Source: Angiostrongylus vasorum (taxonomy: Eukaryota; Nematoda; Chromadorea; Rhabditida; Metastrongylidae). Taken from it: a DNA stretch of 64,000 bases. This document shows positions 27,419-37,900 of the stretch, piece by piece. Made by a program: the position numbers and the translations under genes. Positions within the stretch are counted from its first letter, which is position 1. Each line of letters opens with the position of its first letter. Below the pieces are notes generated by a model, which searched no databases, had not been told where the DNA came from, and saw nothing but the letters and a program-made list of their open reading frames with translations. The stretch is from NCBI GenBank assembly GCA_018806985.1, contig JADANN010000397.1, positions 186,001 through 250,000 on the forward strand. The letters are read 5' to 3'.

Positions 27419-30218
27419 TATATATATATATATAGTATATATATGTATATATATGTATATATATGTATGTATATGTATATATATGTACGCATATGTATCT
27501 ATATGTATATATACACATATAACGCATGTCTGATGGAAATACTGGATAATGAATGATGTGCCTGAACACATACAAAAGGACCTTACACGCTTAATGCTTT
27601 TTCGACCGTTTTCCGTCGCCTTGCATATTCACCACCAGAATGAGTGTGGTGAACTCCACTGTTAATAATGAGAAATAATGCATCGTGTGATATGCTCATC
27701 GGTATTAAATCAAACGTTAGTGACCTAAATGTCGTTAAATAGGTGATCACACAAGCATGAGATACGTGATGATATCACATTTATCAGTCCTCAAAAACTC
27801 ACAATATGTTTCCAACAAATAAGGAACGGTCATGTTAACACAACCACAACGATGCTGAGATATTTGCAAAACTTGGAACCCGGGGCAGATCGAACCATGA
27901 CTAAGCTTTCCGAGGGCTCGCGTATTACACACTGCACCACGGAGGCCCATGCTTTGCGTTTCTCTCAGTCAGTTTTTTTTTAGTTTTCTCGGTCATGTTA
28001 ATGTTCATTCTCAAGGATGAAACGGAACGGACCAAAACTTTAATAACCTGCAGTCAATCCGAAGAGCATGTGCATATTCGGCAAATGAAATCACGAATTG
28101 ATCCATGATTCCACATGGTACATTAAGAAATTCGTGCTCAACACGTTGACATAACTCTGCACCTTTCACTCCGCCAGGTAACGGATCACTGTAAAACTGG
28201 GAAACGAAGCAGTAGAAAGAGAGCTCAAGGGCAGCTGAACTGCTGAGTCCGCTTCCCATTGGTATTGATGAATGGACCACAATATCAAAGCATAAATTAC
28301 ATCTTGTTAGAGCGAGAACACCTTGAATATACCGTCCCCACCGAACATCCTTTAAAAAATGAGATAAATGAAGATAAATGACGCCTTACTCTTTATTTCC
28401 TGCCTACTACAATTTTTACGGCAGGGTATCAAGCGAAATACAATCATAGTGATGCTGAGATATTTGCAAAACTCCGGACCGTAGGTGTTTGCGGTGGAAA
28501 GCGAACGCGCTATGACCCTTTCTGGCGGCTAATGCGTTCACCACCACAGCAATGAACACAGTTAAGCTGAGGTTGTAGTCGAAACCATTCAATTTGATTT
28601 GGGTTCCCCACATCAATCTCGTTGACGGGTGATTGCGGATGGTACTGATCAATAGAACTAGCTAAGAGACAGGCGAAACGAAGGGGCCGCATGGTTTGGT
28701 GGTGAACGCGTTAGCCCCCGGAAAAGGTAATCACACGTTCGTTCCCCACCGTAGGCACCTGAGGCCCGAAGTTTTGCAAATATCTCAGCAACGATTGTGG
28801 AAGACAAATGAGTTGTTTTAGAAGAAAATGACCTCGTTTCTTTTGTGCTCGTAGGGCTGAACTACAGTGATTGGATCTTCAAAATAGGAAGAGAAGACGT
28901 TTGTGAAGCCTCGGCACTGATCATCTGCAGGTCGACCGACCACGGCTGTGTACAGAGGGAATGGCCTAAAGGCCAAATAAAAAAACAAACTAAGAAAGGA
29001 ACACCAATATTTCCCATATTAGCTAGCTCTAGCCCTATCTTGCATACAAACCAACTTAGCTTCGCTCTGGGGTGAGTTGTTACACAGAAGAACAGTTTAA
29101 ATTATGAATAAAACAGAAAGACTACCAATACTAAAGCACTGGCGAAAAAAAAGGAAGAACCTCTAACAGCATCCACGTTATCTAAGAGCGGATTCGCAAA
29201 ATCACAATAGATCTGATAAACCGTCATGAACAAGGACGAAGTAAATAAGATGAAGAGGATGATTCAACAAATGAGAAAGAACGAACACAACCGAGTTGTA
29301 TTTTCAAAACGACAATTGTATTACCACTCATAACATTACTTTTGAGACTTTAGAGGAATTAATAACATTAGAAATAAAAATTTCATACATATCAATAGAC
29401 TGCTCACCTACCATTGGAAGAACGAAGCCATCACAGTAATCTACGTGATCTCCGATTAGATTTACTCGACCTGGTGCAATTGCAGCTTTCAAATCCTGGA
29501 ATATTGGACGAAAATATGAATGACTAGAAATTGATTTACTCGAAGAATATGGATATTAGACAATCTATAGTAACTTCATAACAACAATTTCTGCCAATAG
29601 CACCGCTACGGAGCAGAATAGAGAACAAAGGATGAAGCTCTCGGCGTAGACCAATCCCTAAGGGACGCACCGTGCATTCTACTCCATTCGTAGCATCGTT
29701 AGAGGTGACTGAATGCATACCTGACCTTTATAGTCACTCGTGATGGCCTACTGATGTATCGACCCAGTGCTGCCACCTCTAACGTCCCAAACAAGTCCAG
29801 TACCAATCTGTCGACCCCGGGGATGGAGGGCTTGGTGGGCCCCGAGCACGGAGATCTATCCCACGTGTATTGAAGGGCGCCTCCGAACACTGCGCTACAT
29901 GCGCCCCTAAGCAAAAGATATTTCGGTATAAATTGAAACACAGGACAAATATCGCCCGCTAATCGCGAATCAAGTACTATCCTCACCAAAGGAACGGTAA
30001 GAAAGAGTTTCTCTAGGACTCCATTCAACAAGGAAACGATAGTTAAAGTAAGTTACGTTAATAGAGCTTGGCCCGAAATGTGTCAGAAATAGCTCGTAGG
30101 CTTCTCGAACAATCCCATGCTTCAGATTAACAACGTAATCTGGCTCCAATGAACGAATATGTTCGATTTCAAGCAGCCGCTCCTCCAATGTGCCTTCTCT
30201 GACTGGGTGATCTGCCAT
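26287..30218 (-). CDS. GALK: Galactokinase (GHMP kinase family)
   Basis: ATP-dependent phosphorylation of galactose at C1, first step of the Leloir pathway; some family members prefer N-acetylgalactosamine. Seven minus-strand exons: 30057-30218, 29412-29495, 28833(or 28866)-28965, 28048-28349, 27587-27724, 27161-27362 and 26287-26547, about 426 residues. Motifs: [15 protein letters not shown] (galactokinase signature, exon 2), [14 protein letters not shown] (ATP-binding GHMP loop) and PCGIMDQF (catalytic Asp region) in exon 4, GGEYARRR (exon 5), [14 protein letters not shown] (C-terminal GHMP motif, exon 7). Exon 3 reads LYTAVVGRP only after one extra base in its first ten bases (TTCCCT near 28955): every other junction is phase-consistent, but this exon is one base too long. 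That is either a sequence error or an inactivating frameshift. Introns contain SINE-A, SINE-B, SINE-C and a TA microsatellite. Confidence 0.85.
26643..27045 (+). mobile_element. SINE-C copy in galactokinase intron 6
   Basis: Begins TTCCAACTGTTTACCGGCTC and ends ATCCAGGTATCCAAGTAGG. The same internal blocks occur as in the 23.9 kb copy, with roughly 80% identity by eye. It is antisense to the host gene. Confidence 0.7.
27385..27530. repeat. (TA)n / (TATG)n microsatellite
   Basis: About 145 bp of TA repeats grading into TATATG/TATGTA units, in galactokinase intron 5, close to the acceptor of exon 6. The apparent YIYIYI-rich reading frames across it are artefacts. Confidence 0.95.
27826..27985 (-). 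mobile_element. SINE-B-like copy in galactokinase intron 4
   Basis: Minus-strand GGGCCTCCGTGGTGCAGTG head with a good B-box (GGTTCGATC), then GCAAATATCTCAGCATCGTT as in the other SINE-B copies. It is a divergent subfamily, because the segment between head and tail differs. Confidence 0.6.
28385..28800. repeat. SINE-B facing inverted pair in galactokinase intron 3
   Basis: The left arm (28385-28625, minus) and right arm (28630-28800, plus) share GATATTTGCAAAACTCCGGA and its complement near 28785, and AATGCGTTCACCACCAC against GTGGTGAACGCGTT. Arm order and facing orientation match those at 19.4, 41 and 51 kb. Confidence 0.65.
29623..29913 (-). mobile_element. SINE-A copy in galactokinase intron 1
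   Basis: Inverted SINE-A, nearly full length: tail complement, CAATCCCTAAGGGACGC, GAGGTGACTGAATGCAT, AAGTCCAGTACCAATCTG, and head GGCGCCTCCGAACACTGCGC. Confidence 0.75.
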
Positions 30219-30465
30219 TATGGGCAGATAAATAGACCAAGTTTTAGGACTGCACGGATATCCTGAAAATAATCAATTATTTAATGAAAAAGGAGAACTA
30301 AGCACGAGACGAATTTACTAGACATAAAAATCCATGGATGCGAGTGATAAGTGGAAAATATATTTTGGTTACGACGCTATCAAACTACAAAGCGCTCGCC
30401 GTTCGTTTATCACTGCCTTATCCGTCTATATTTACATTCAAGCTTGTCAGTGGTGACGGTTATCC
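30219..30465. promoter_or_regulatory. Shared 5' region between galactokinase and a possible divergent gene
   Basis: The galactokinase ATG (30218, minus) and a plus-strand ATG (30466) are about 250 bp apart. Each has an acceptor-like site upstream. On the minus strand TATTTTCAG ends 44 bases before the ATG (first base after it 30262). On the plus strand AGCTTGTCAG ends at 30450, 15 bases before the ATG. If both are trans-splice sites, a roughly 180-bp interval must contain both promoters. Confidence 0.4.
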
Positions 30466-30539
30466 ATGCTTTCGAAACTCGGTAAGGTTCGTTGCGTAGC
30501 CGCTCTGTCCGAAATCGCTAGCGTTCTTTGCAAACCAAA
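30466..30539 (+). CDS. Candidate first exon of an unidentified plus-strand gene
   Basis: ATG followed by 24 codons (MLSKLGKVRCVAALSEIASV...) to a consensus GTAAGT donor, with an acceptor-like GTCAG 15 bases upstream. The basic, hydrophobic N-terminus would suit a mitochondrial presequence, but this is too short to judge. A possible following exon lies at 31190-31296 (TVQRLQMDSKN... KDDGNSES); its DDGNS segment resembles one in the exon at 36902. The phases do not join directly, so at least one exon is missing if they belong together. It may be the start of the gene at 34996-39291, which would make the 31.8-34.6 kb RTE an intronic insertion. Confidence 0.35.
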
Positions 30540-30699
30540 GTAAGTAGCTGTATTTAAACACTTGAGTAATGTTTATTGCGTTTCCTAGCGCTGCGTGTGC
30601 GTGTTTGACATAAGTCATCCAGAACTCCCATAAGTATAACTACTTCTTGCTCCCAGTCTAGCACATAGTTGTTATGACGCTAGTAAGACATTCTACAGG

Positions 30700-30985
30700 C
30701 GCGCATGTGGCGCAGTGGTCGGAGGCGCCGTGCAATATACAAATAGGATCGATCCCAGCGCCAAAGGCGCACTAAGCTCCTGATCCCTCCGGGGTCGGCA
30801 GATTGGTACCAGACTTGTCCAGGACGATAGCAGCACTGGCTCGATACAACAGCAAGCCTCCACGATTCATTGTAAAGGCCAGATATGCATTCAGTCATCT
30901 CCAACGATGCTTAGTGAAGTCGAATGCATGGCGCACTCCGTAGGATTGATCAACGCTGAGAGCTTTGTTCTTTATCCGTTAAGAC
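30700..30985 (+). mobile_element. SINE-A copy
   Basis: Full set of blocks from GCGCATGTGGCGCAGTGGTC through GATCGATCCCAGCG, GGCAGATTGGTACCAGAC and AAGTCGAATGCATGGCGC to a CTTTATCCG tail. One of the best-preserved heads. Confidence 0.8.
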
Positions 30986-31349
30986 ATTCCACGCACCAAT
31001 AATTTTCGTGACACCACTATTAAGTCATTCAGAAATTGCGCCTAGCCAGATAGTCTCATTGGGAAGTATTCTTGCCTTTGCTCTGTGCAGTAGCTTCTTT
31101 AGTTTTAGCTCGTTCTGCCTGCTTTTTCAGAACATGTTTTTTTTTGTTTGACAAATTTTCTCTTCAACGTTTTTAATTCGGGAATTCAGACCGTGCAACG
31201 CCTCCAGATGGATTCAAAAAATTATGTGAACAATGCTGATGGCATGTCTTTGAGGAATTGTGGAAACGTGAAGGATGACGGAAACAGTGAGAGTCAGTTT
31301 TTATTTCTTGCAGCTCAGTTCAATTTGTGAAATTTCCATTCTCCGGAGA

Positions 31350-31668
31350 CTTGCTGGTTTAGCCATCGTGGTTTCCTGGTGTCCCAATAACAGCCTGGCC
31401 AAACTCTGCCCTAGGTCATCACCACCACAGGCAATCGCCGCTCTTGTGAATCAGAGGGAGATTTGGCACAATGCGACTAGTTTGATATCAGGAGGCTGGT
31501 GGATCTTGGAATTGGTTTATTCTTACGTGGGCTTCCTGTTGGAAACGCCGGACTCCTCAGCATGGGAGACCATGCCGCGATGATGAATCCACCCGCCGTA
31601 CATCGCAGTCCGACATCCAGGAACACCTCCCACCTACTATGAGGCGGTAAACCGTTGGAAGGTTTGTG
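31350..31668 (-). mobile_element. SINE-C copy, 3' truncated
   Basis: Inverted relative to the 24 and 27 kb copies: GAGGCGGTAAACCGTTGGAA at the right is its 5' end, followed by CATCGCAGTCCGACATCC, GAGTCCGGCGTTTC-like and GGAGATTTG blocks. The RTE-like 3' tail is missing. Confidence 0.65.
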
Positions 31669-31799
31669 ATTATTCAGGTATAATATGTAGGGTTTGCAAG
31701 TCAATGTAAAATGAAGGCTAATAGACACATTCCCACCTTCGTATTTATCTTTTCATCTTTCACAGTTAAATAGTCGCAAGATTTGCTGCCATTTTTTGA

Positions 31800-34560
31800 A
31801 TAGTTCGAGTCACTTGCATCACCTGTAGTCCCGTTGATAGTCGAGTGACTCGAGCGGGCGCCAGTGAGTTTTCCGTTTCTCACTGTGGCATGAAAGAGTT
31901 GCCTAGTGGGTTCTGTTCGCTCCAGGAATTCGTTGAACATCGTACCTTTCTTCTAGAATTTTCGTGAGGATCTCTGACCACCGAGTCGGTGGTCTTCCTG
32001 GAGTACGTTTAACATCCCGAGGAATCCAGTAACTAACGGCTCTCGTCCGTTGGTTGTCGTTCATACGCATTACGTGTCCGGCCCACCTTATCTTTGACAG
32101 TTTGACGCACAGAACGGCGTCCTTAATTTTTGATCGTTGACGCAGGTCGGAGTTTCGGATCCCTTCCCTTACTTGTGCGACACGGGATAATACCAACATC
32201 GTCGTTTCGACGGCGCGTCCAATTACGCTGAGTGATCTTTCTTCCTGCTTACGCAGAGACCAGGTTTCCGACGCATACGTTAAGAGTAGAAAGAATCGTG
32301 GCGTCGAAAAGATGGGCACGGACTCGGGTGTTCATTGTTCTCTTGAGTACATCCGCAATGCCTTTGAAAGCTCCCCATGCCGCTCGTTTCCTCCTGTTCA
32401 GCTTTATAGCTAAGTCGTTTATCATGTTGATATCCCAACCTGCACAGGCGTAACTGGAACACTTGGAGATATTCAATCTGTTGAGCGTGAATGGGGCATA
32501 CGAAACCAAACCACTCCTCACGAACATCGTTTTGTGTGTTTTATTCGTAGGCATATCTTTCCACAGTCGTTATCAAAGGCGTCACGTACTCATTTTTCCT
32601 GGCTTATGCTTGGCGTTGTATCAACGATGTCATCAGCAAAGCGAAGAATGTGTAATTGGCAACCATCGATTGTCACTTCCATGTTGTTCCACTCCAGTGT
32701 TCGCATTACGTTCTCGATGGAGGCGGTGAATAATTTTGGCGAGATGGGATTGGTTTTCAACCCGTCTTCTAACGTCGACTTTAATATCGTTGTAGAGTGG
32801 TGACATCGCGGTTGTTTAATTTTTTGTACAGCTCACGAAGAATATTTATATACTGAATAGGGACTAGCTGACTCTCCAGGGCTTCCATGATTGCTTCTAC
32901 CTCAACTGAGTCAAAGGCTTTCTTTAAATTGATGAAGGTGAAACAGAGCGGTCTTTTTTACTCTCGCGATACTTCAATGAGTCTTGTTATCATGTGGATG
33001 TGGTCGTAAATCCATCGTAGTAAATCCTTTTCGAAACCCCTGCTTGCTCACATGGCTGCCCTTCGTCCAGTGTTCTGTCAATCCTGTTTCGGATGACTCG
33101 AGTGAAAAGTTTGTAGACGACAGACAGCAAGCAGATTGGGCGATAGTTTCCGACATCGCGGAAGTCACCCTCTTTGAACAATGAGGCAATCTAGCCAATC
33201 TTCCAATTAGTAGGGACCTTGCACTCGGATAGGTAACGTGTGAGGAGCCGTGCCAATTGTTTATGAGGACTGACGGAATATTCTTCAGATGTTCAGATGT
33301 TATCCTGTCCAGACCTAGTGTTGTTCGATTTCTCACCGATGAAATAGCATGTCGGATTTCGGAATGGAGGACCACTGGTGCGACATATCCATCCCCTTTA
33401 TTTCATATGTGGGCAGAACGGCGTGGCTTCTGAAGAGATCTGAGTTGTAATCATGAATGGTTTTCTCCATGAACTTCAACTGTTCCGCCTGGGCATCGGA
33501 GTGCAATCATTTTGATTTTTTAGTTGACCAAGCGTCGATGGGCTTTGTGACTACTTTTCTCGGGCTCGGTTGGTTCGACCATGACTGCTGATCTTCTCTC
33601 TTTAAGACCTTTTATCACCTGTATGCATTGTTTGGAAGGTTCATGAGTGAATTGGTGGTTGCCTGAATCTCGTGCGATTCCACGCTGCGGTATCTGCTCG
33701 AGTGTTTCTGGAGACAGACGTCTCTTGATGACTTTTGAACTCCCAGCTTTCATAGGCGCTAACGTGAAGATGTAGAATGAGCCGATCGTATTCCTTGTCG
33801 TTATTTTCGGTAATGGCATCTTCCCAACAGGCGGCTAATGAATTGAATAAATACCAGTTCATGGTGGTTTTTGGGAGTTCGTCTTTTGAATTTCGCGGTT
33901 CTTTTTCCTTTACGCAAGAGGTGAAATCTTGCACAAAAGGGCTGGTGATCTGATCCCTTGCAGAAGGCTTGGACTACAATGACATTGGTTAGGGAAAAAT
34001 TTTCGATTCACAATAAGGTGGTCTATTTTGTTATGGTGCTTTTTTATTGGGAGGCTGTCACGCCCATCACTTAATGTGGCGCTTGGGATTTGCGAGTTAC
34101 CATGGATGGTCTTGACCGTCATGACAAGCTTAGACAGCGGCCCACCCACCTCGTTGCATTCTAGTGTCCGTGGGTTCAAGTGTTCTTTGCACGTTTTTCT
34201 TGGTCCCGTATTAGCGTTAAAATCTCCAATGATGACCAAGATGAATGTATGGTCTTCTGTGTAGAACTTTTCCAATCCCTATTTCGACTTGTTAATTGTT
34301 CGAATGGATGTTGATGGTCATACTTTTGTTGACGAGAACCCCACGCTGCCGACTTCTCTATTGTCGCATGTTCCCACGACGGCGCTGAGTAGGTGGCGTC
34401 GTCCTGTGTCGACCAATCTGTTGATGTCGTTCTTTATCGTTCTTACTTGCACGACCAAGGCCTCTGTCGTGGTCTCAGATGCAAGTATGCGTGCATTGTA
34501 GGTGTCACCTTAGTTCTTTGCGATTTAGGCAGCTTAAAATGGTCTTGGGATTTTTTGACA
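31800..34560 (-). mobile_element. RTE-type LINE (RTE-b), decayed, near full length
   Basis: From right to left on the minus strand: endonuclease start near 34500 (YNARILASETTTEAL), then GDFNANTGPRK, the DHLIVNRK segment (33910-34275), a linker (33520-33934), RT (TLGLDRITSEHL; DVGNYRPICLLSVVYKLFTR at 32990-33181; a FADD-equivalent near 32630), and the C-terminal region (TYASETWSLRKQEERSLSV, KIRWAGHVMRMND, GRPPTRWSEIL at 31903-32319). It ends in GGTGATGCAAGTGACTC-type sequence, like the 61 kb copy. Several frameshifts. Protein similarity to the 61 kb copy is high, so they are the same family. Confidence 0.88.
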
Positions 34561-34995
34561 ACCTCTCCGTACTCGTCCTACCCAACGCTGCCGAATCGGG
34601 CTCTCTTTCGGGGTCAGGGGAATAAGACGCGATTCTTTTTACTGCGTTTAGCTTTTTGCTTGATTGCAGGCTTTTTGGCCGAATTGATTCGTAGAATATA
34701 ATCTGCATAAGCGAGAACACACCCAGGCACGCATGCATGAATGCGCTTCGTAAATACAGAAATTATTTCCAAATCGACGCAGCAGAAGCAGGGAGTCCAT
34801 CCTTTGAATCCATACGCGCCATGCTGCCTTGCGACTAGCCAGCTCGAGATCCTTCATATCAGGGAGATTCGTGGAGTATTAGTGGTAGACAGTAAAAAGA
34901 TCCTCTTTCTTTGTTGTTGTTTTTTTCTTTGACGTTGTCCATGTCACCTCTTTTCTTCCTCTTTTAAATTTCTTGTTGTTCGATTCCACTTCTAG

Positions 34996-37900
34996 CACAA
35001 TCAGGCAACTTATTCTTTGGACACCAGGTTATTCGTAAAAACTTTCGGGAAAGACTTCGTAAGATTAGTTTATTCCCGTTATGAAGTCTCGTATGTGATT
35101 CAGCAATGCCACAACTGTAATTCCTGTTATTATCCTCTCTTTATTATTTTTTTTCACACATGAGAGGATATTTGGTATCATTTTATACTTTTGGTTTCTT
35201 CAACTAAAATACGCGTCCCTTTTCAAATAGATTTTATGTCGTTTTTTTTAGTGCTGCATGAATCCTTACTTCCTAGGAGCGCTCCCGAACCTCTGCCGGA
35301 CACACAGGTCTTCGTTTATTTGTAGGCTAGAAATTTGTAGTTTTGATTTCAGAAATATAGCAGCAAATTTTGTTTTAAATGTTCTCATTTTAGGCGGATG
35401 CTTGTAACCAAGATCTTCAAGTCGATCAAAAGTTTACCGTTATTCCTCCCATCGTTCATACTGATAGTGTGCGAATCAGCAGGGGCAGCTTTTGCCAAAG
35501 AAACCAGCACTCCCACCGTCATGATTTGAATATACCCACTTGGAGTGACGAGGTAAGGTTGAGGATACCAGTGTACTGATTCGAAGATTAAACGTCTCTT
35601 TATACCGTTATTAATTCCAAATTTTGTTCTAAATTTTTCCATTTTAGTTGGAGGACAACGCTGGAGACCTAGAAGACAATCAGATGTTTGGGAACATATC
35701 TCCCATATTCCATAATGGTAGTCTCATGTTCGCGCGAGACTACGAAGGAAGTGTTCCCTCCTTACCTCACGATTTGTCGAGCGCCAGTTGGGGCGGCGAG
35801 GTAAGGTTGAGGGTATCAAGTGTACTGATTTGAAAATTGAACGTCACTTTCTATGCGGCTATTATTTTCCTATTTTGTTCTAAATCTTCCCATTCTAGTC
35901 AGATGACAACGCTCAAGACATTGAAGACGACCAAAGGTTTAACAGCACATTTGCCATTGGGCCTAATGATAGTGTCCGAATCAACAGGCGGAGCGACTAC
36001 GGTTCGTTTCACCGTCATAATATGACCATCAGAAATTGGAGCGACCAGGTAAGGTTGAGGGTGTCAAGTGTATTGTTTTTCAAACTGAACGTCGCTTTCA
36101 ACTGCTATTAATTCCATCGATCTGATGTCTTTTAGCGCAAGATAGACTATGTAGGCTATAAATGTTTTCCATATGTCGGTTTCTTCTGATCGGTATAAGT
36201 CGTAGATGACCCGTTTTACCTCCTGCTGTTTCGACATATAGATTTTGTTGTATTTTCTTTTTGTCCAATCAACAGCTTTTCCATTACGGATGCCGTATCA
36301 CGTGTCGGCCGACAGAAGCCGGTTTCTACATTTCAAAATTCAAAAAAAGATTTTGTTAGTCCAGTACTGCTTCAGAAAGGTTGTTTTTCGAAGGGTTTAT
36401 TCATGCAGCTATAGACATTTTCCATGACGAGGAGGAATCCTACGAGAAAGAAACTTAGGTCTACGCTGGAGGAGCTATGCTGCGAGTCCAACGGAGATTA
36501 GTTGACATTTGTTCCGAAGAAATAAGCCAAATCCTTTATTATAAGTAATGTACTTGATATCAGTGGACCGCGTCCTGTATTTGCCACATACGAATCACAC
36601 CGCGTTTTGTTAACGATTTTCCTCTAACCTCTGCTTACACAAATTCAGCTTTCTAAGTCTACACTGCTTAATATATCCTGGTTTACTTGAGATACCTTAA
36701 TGCTATGTATTTTGCACCTCATTCTTACGCAGCATTACGCATGAAGTTCTATGCCACATGTATTGGAACTTTCTTTCTTTCTGTATTGCTACTGCCTAGT
36801 ACTAATATTATGTACAATGGCTTAAATACTTTGCTATTTCTTGTACTGTTTACAGTTACTATTCCCTTCATATTATGACTTATGTGGAACAATCCTTTTA
36901 GGAGAGTAGTTCGCAAGAAAGTGAATGTTTTGGTCCAGCGCCACCTTCCCCATCTCTAAATGTTTCGGATGATGGTAATAGTGATTCGGGAAAAGTTGTT
37001 GGCCCTCTGCCTTTATCTGCTGAAAGAGACTCACTTTGTGAAGTGGAGACGACACATACGAGAATGCTGATGGAGAGTAAAGAAGCTAAGAACAAGGAAA
37101 AATGTACCGAATTGATGCTTAAAGTGTCGAAGAAAGTGATTAGCAATCGTATGGATGATGCTCGCTTTAGACGTGGAGATACCTCTGTAGCACAAATCGA
37201 AGAGTCATGGGAAGAAAGTCCTCAAGCGAAAAAATCTCACATGGAGGTAGATGTTATCCTAAACAAATGATATTTTGAACACTGAATCCATTAGGAAGCG
37301 GTATATCGTTTAGCTTGACATGATGGCGCTTACCTTGGTAGCTGCTGCTTTTCCGTAGGAAATTTCAGAAAGTTAAATTTCTTTGTGGATTTCATGAACG
37401 TTTTAGCTTTAAACAAGTTTAATTTGAGAGGATATTGTACAAAAATTATGCATGCTATTGCTTTAATAGACAAAAGTCTCTTCTCTAAACTTCTAAATTT
37501 TGTGAACTCCTGAAGTATTCTAGTGGTCGAGAGATCGTCGTCAGATATCGAAAAAAGCCAGCTTCGTCGTGAAAGGATTAAATTTTTTCGCTTCATCACT
37601 GACATTTATTTCCAATTGCACTGCAATGCCTACGTTATTTACACAGTTTACAATAATTCTGCGTTGTGTTATGAACACATGTCGGAGCGTTCATCTCATT
37701 TTCGCAATGTGTCCCGTACGAAGAATTGGTTGCAGTACTGAAATGTTGCATTGTACTCTGTGTGGCGGTAAGTTCTGGTGTTGGTGAGCGACTCTTAGTC
37801 AAACCCTATATTATATGTGCTAGATATCAGTGGACCTTGGTCTGTATTAGCCACATACGACTCACACCGCAATTTGTTAACGATTTCTCTCTAACATATG

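Noticed and set aside
27149..27575. Long YIYIYI/TYIYIH-rich minus-strand frames
   Set aside because: They come from translating the TA/TATG microsatellite; only 27161-27362 is a real galactokinase exon.
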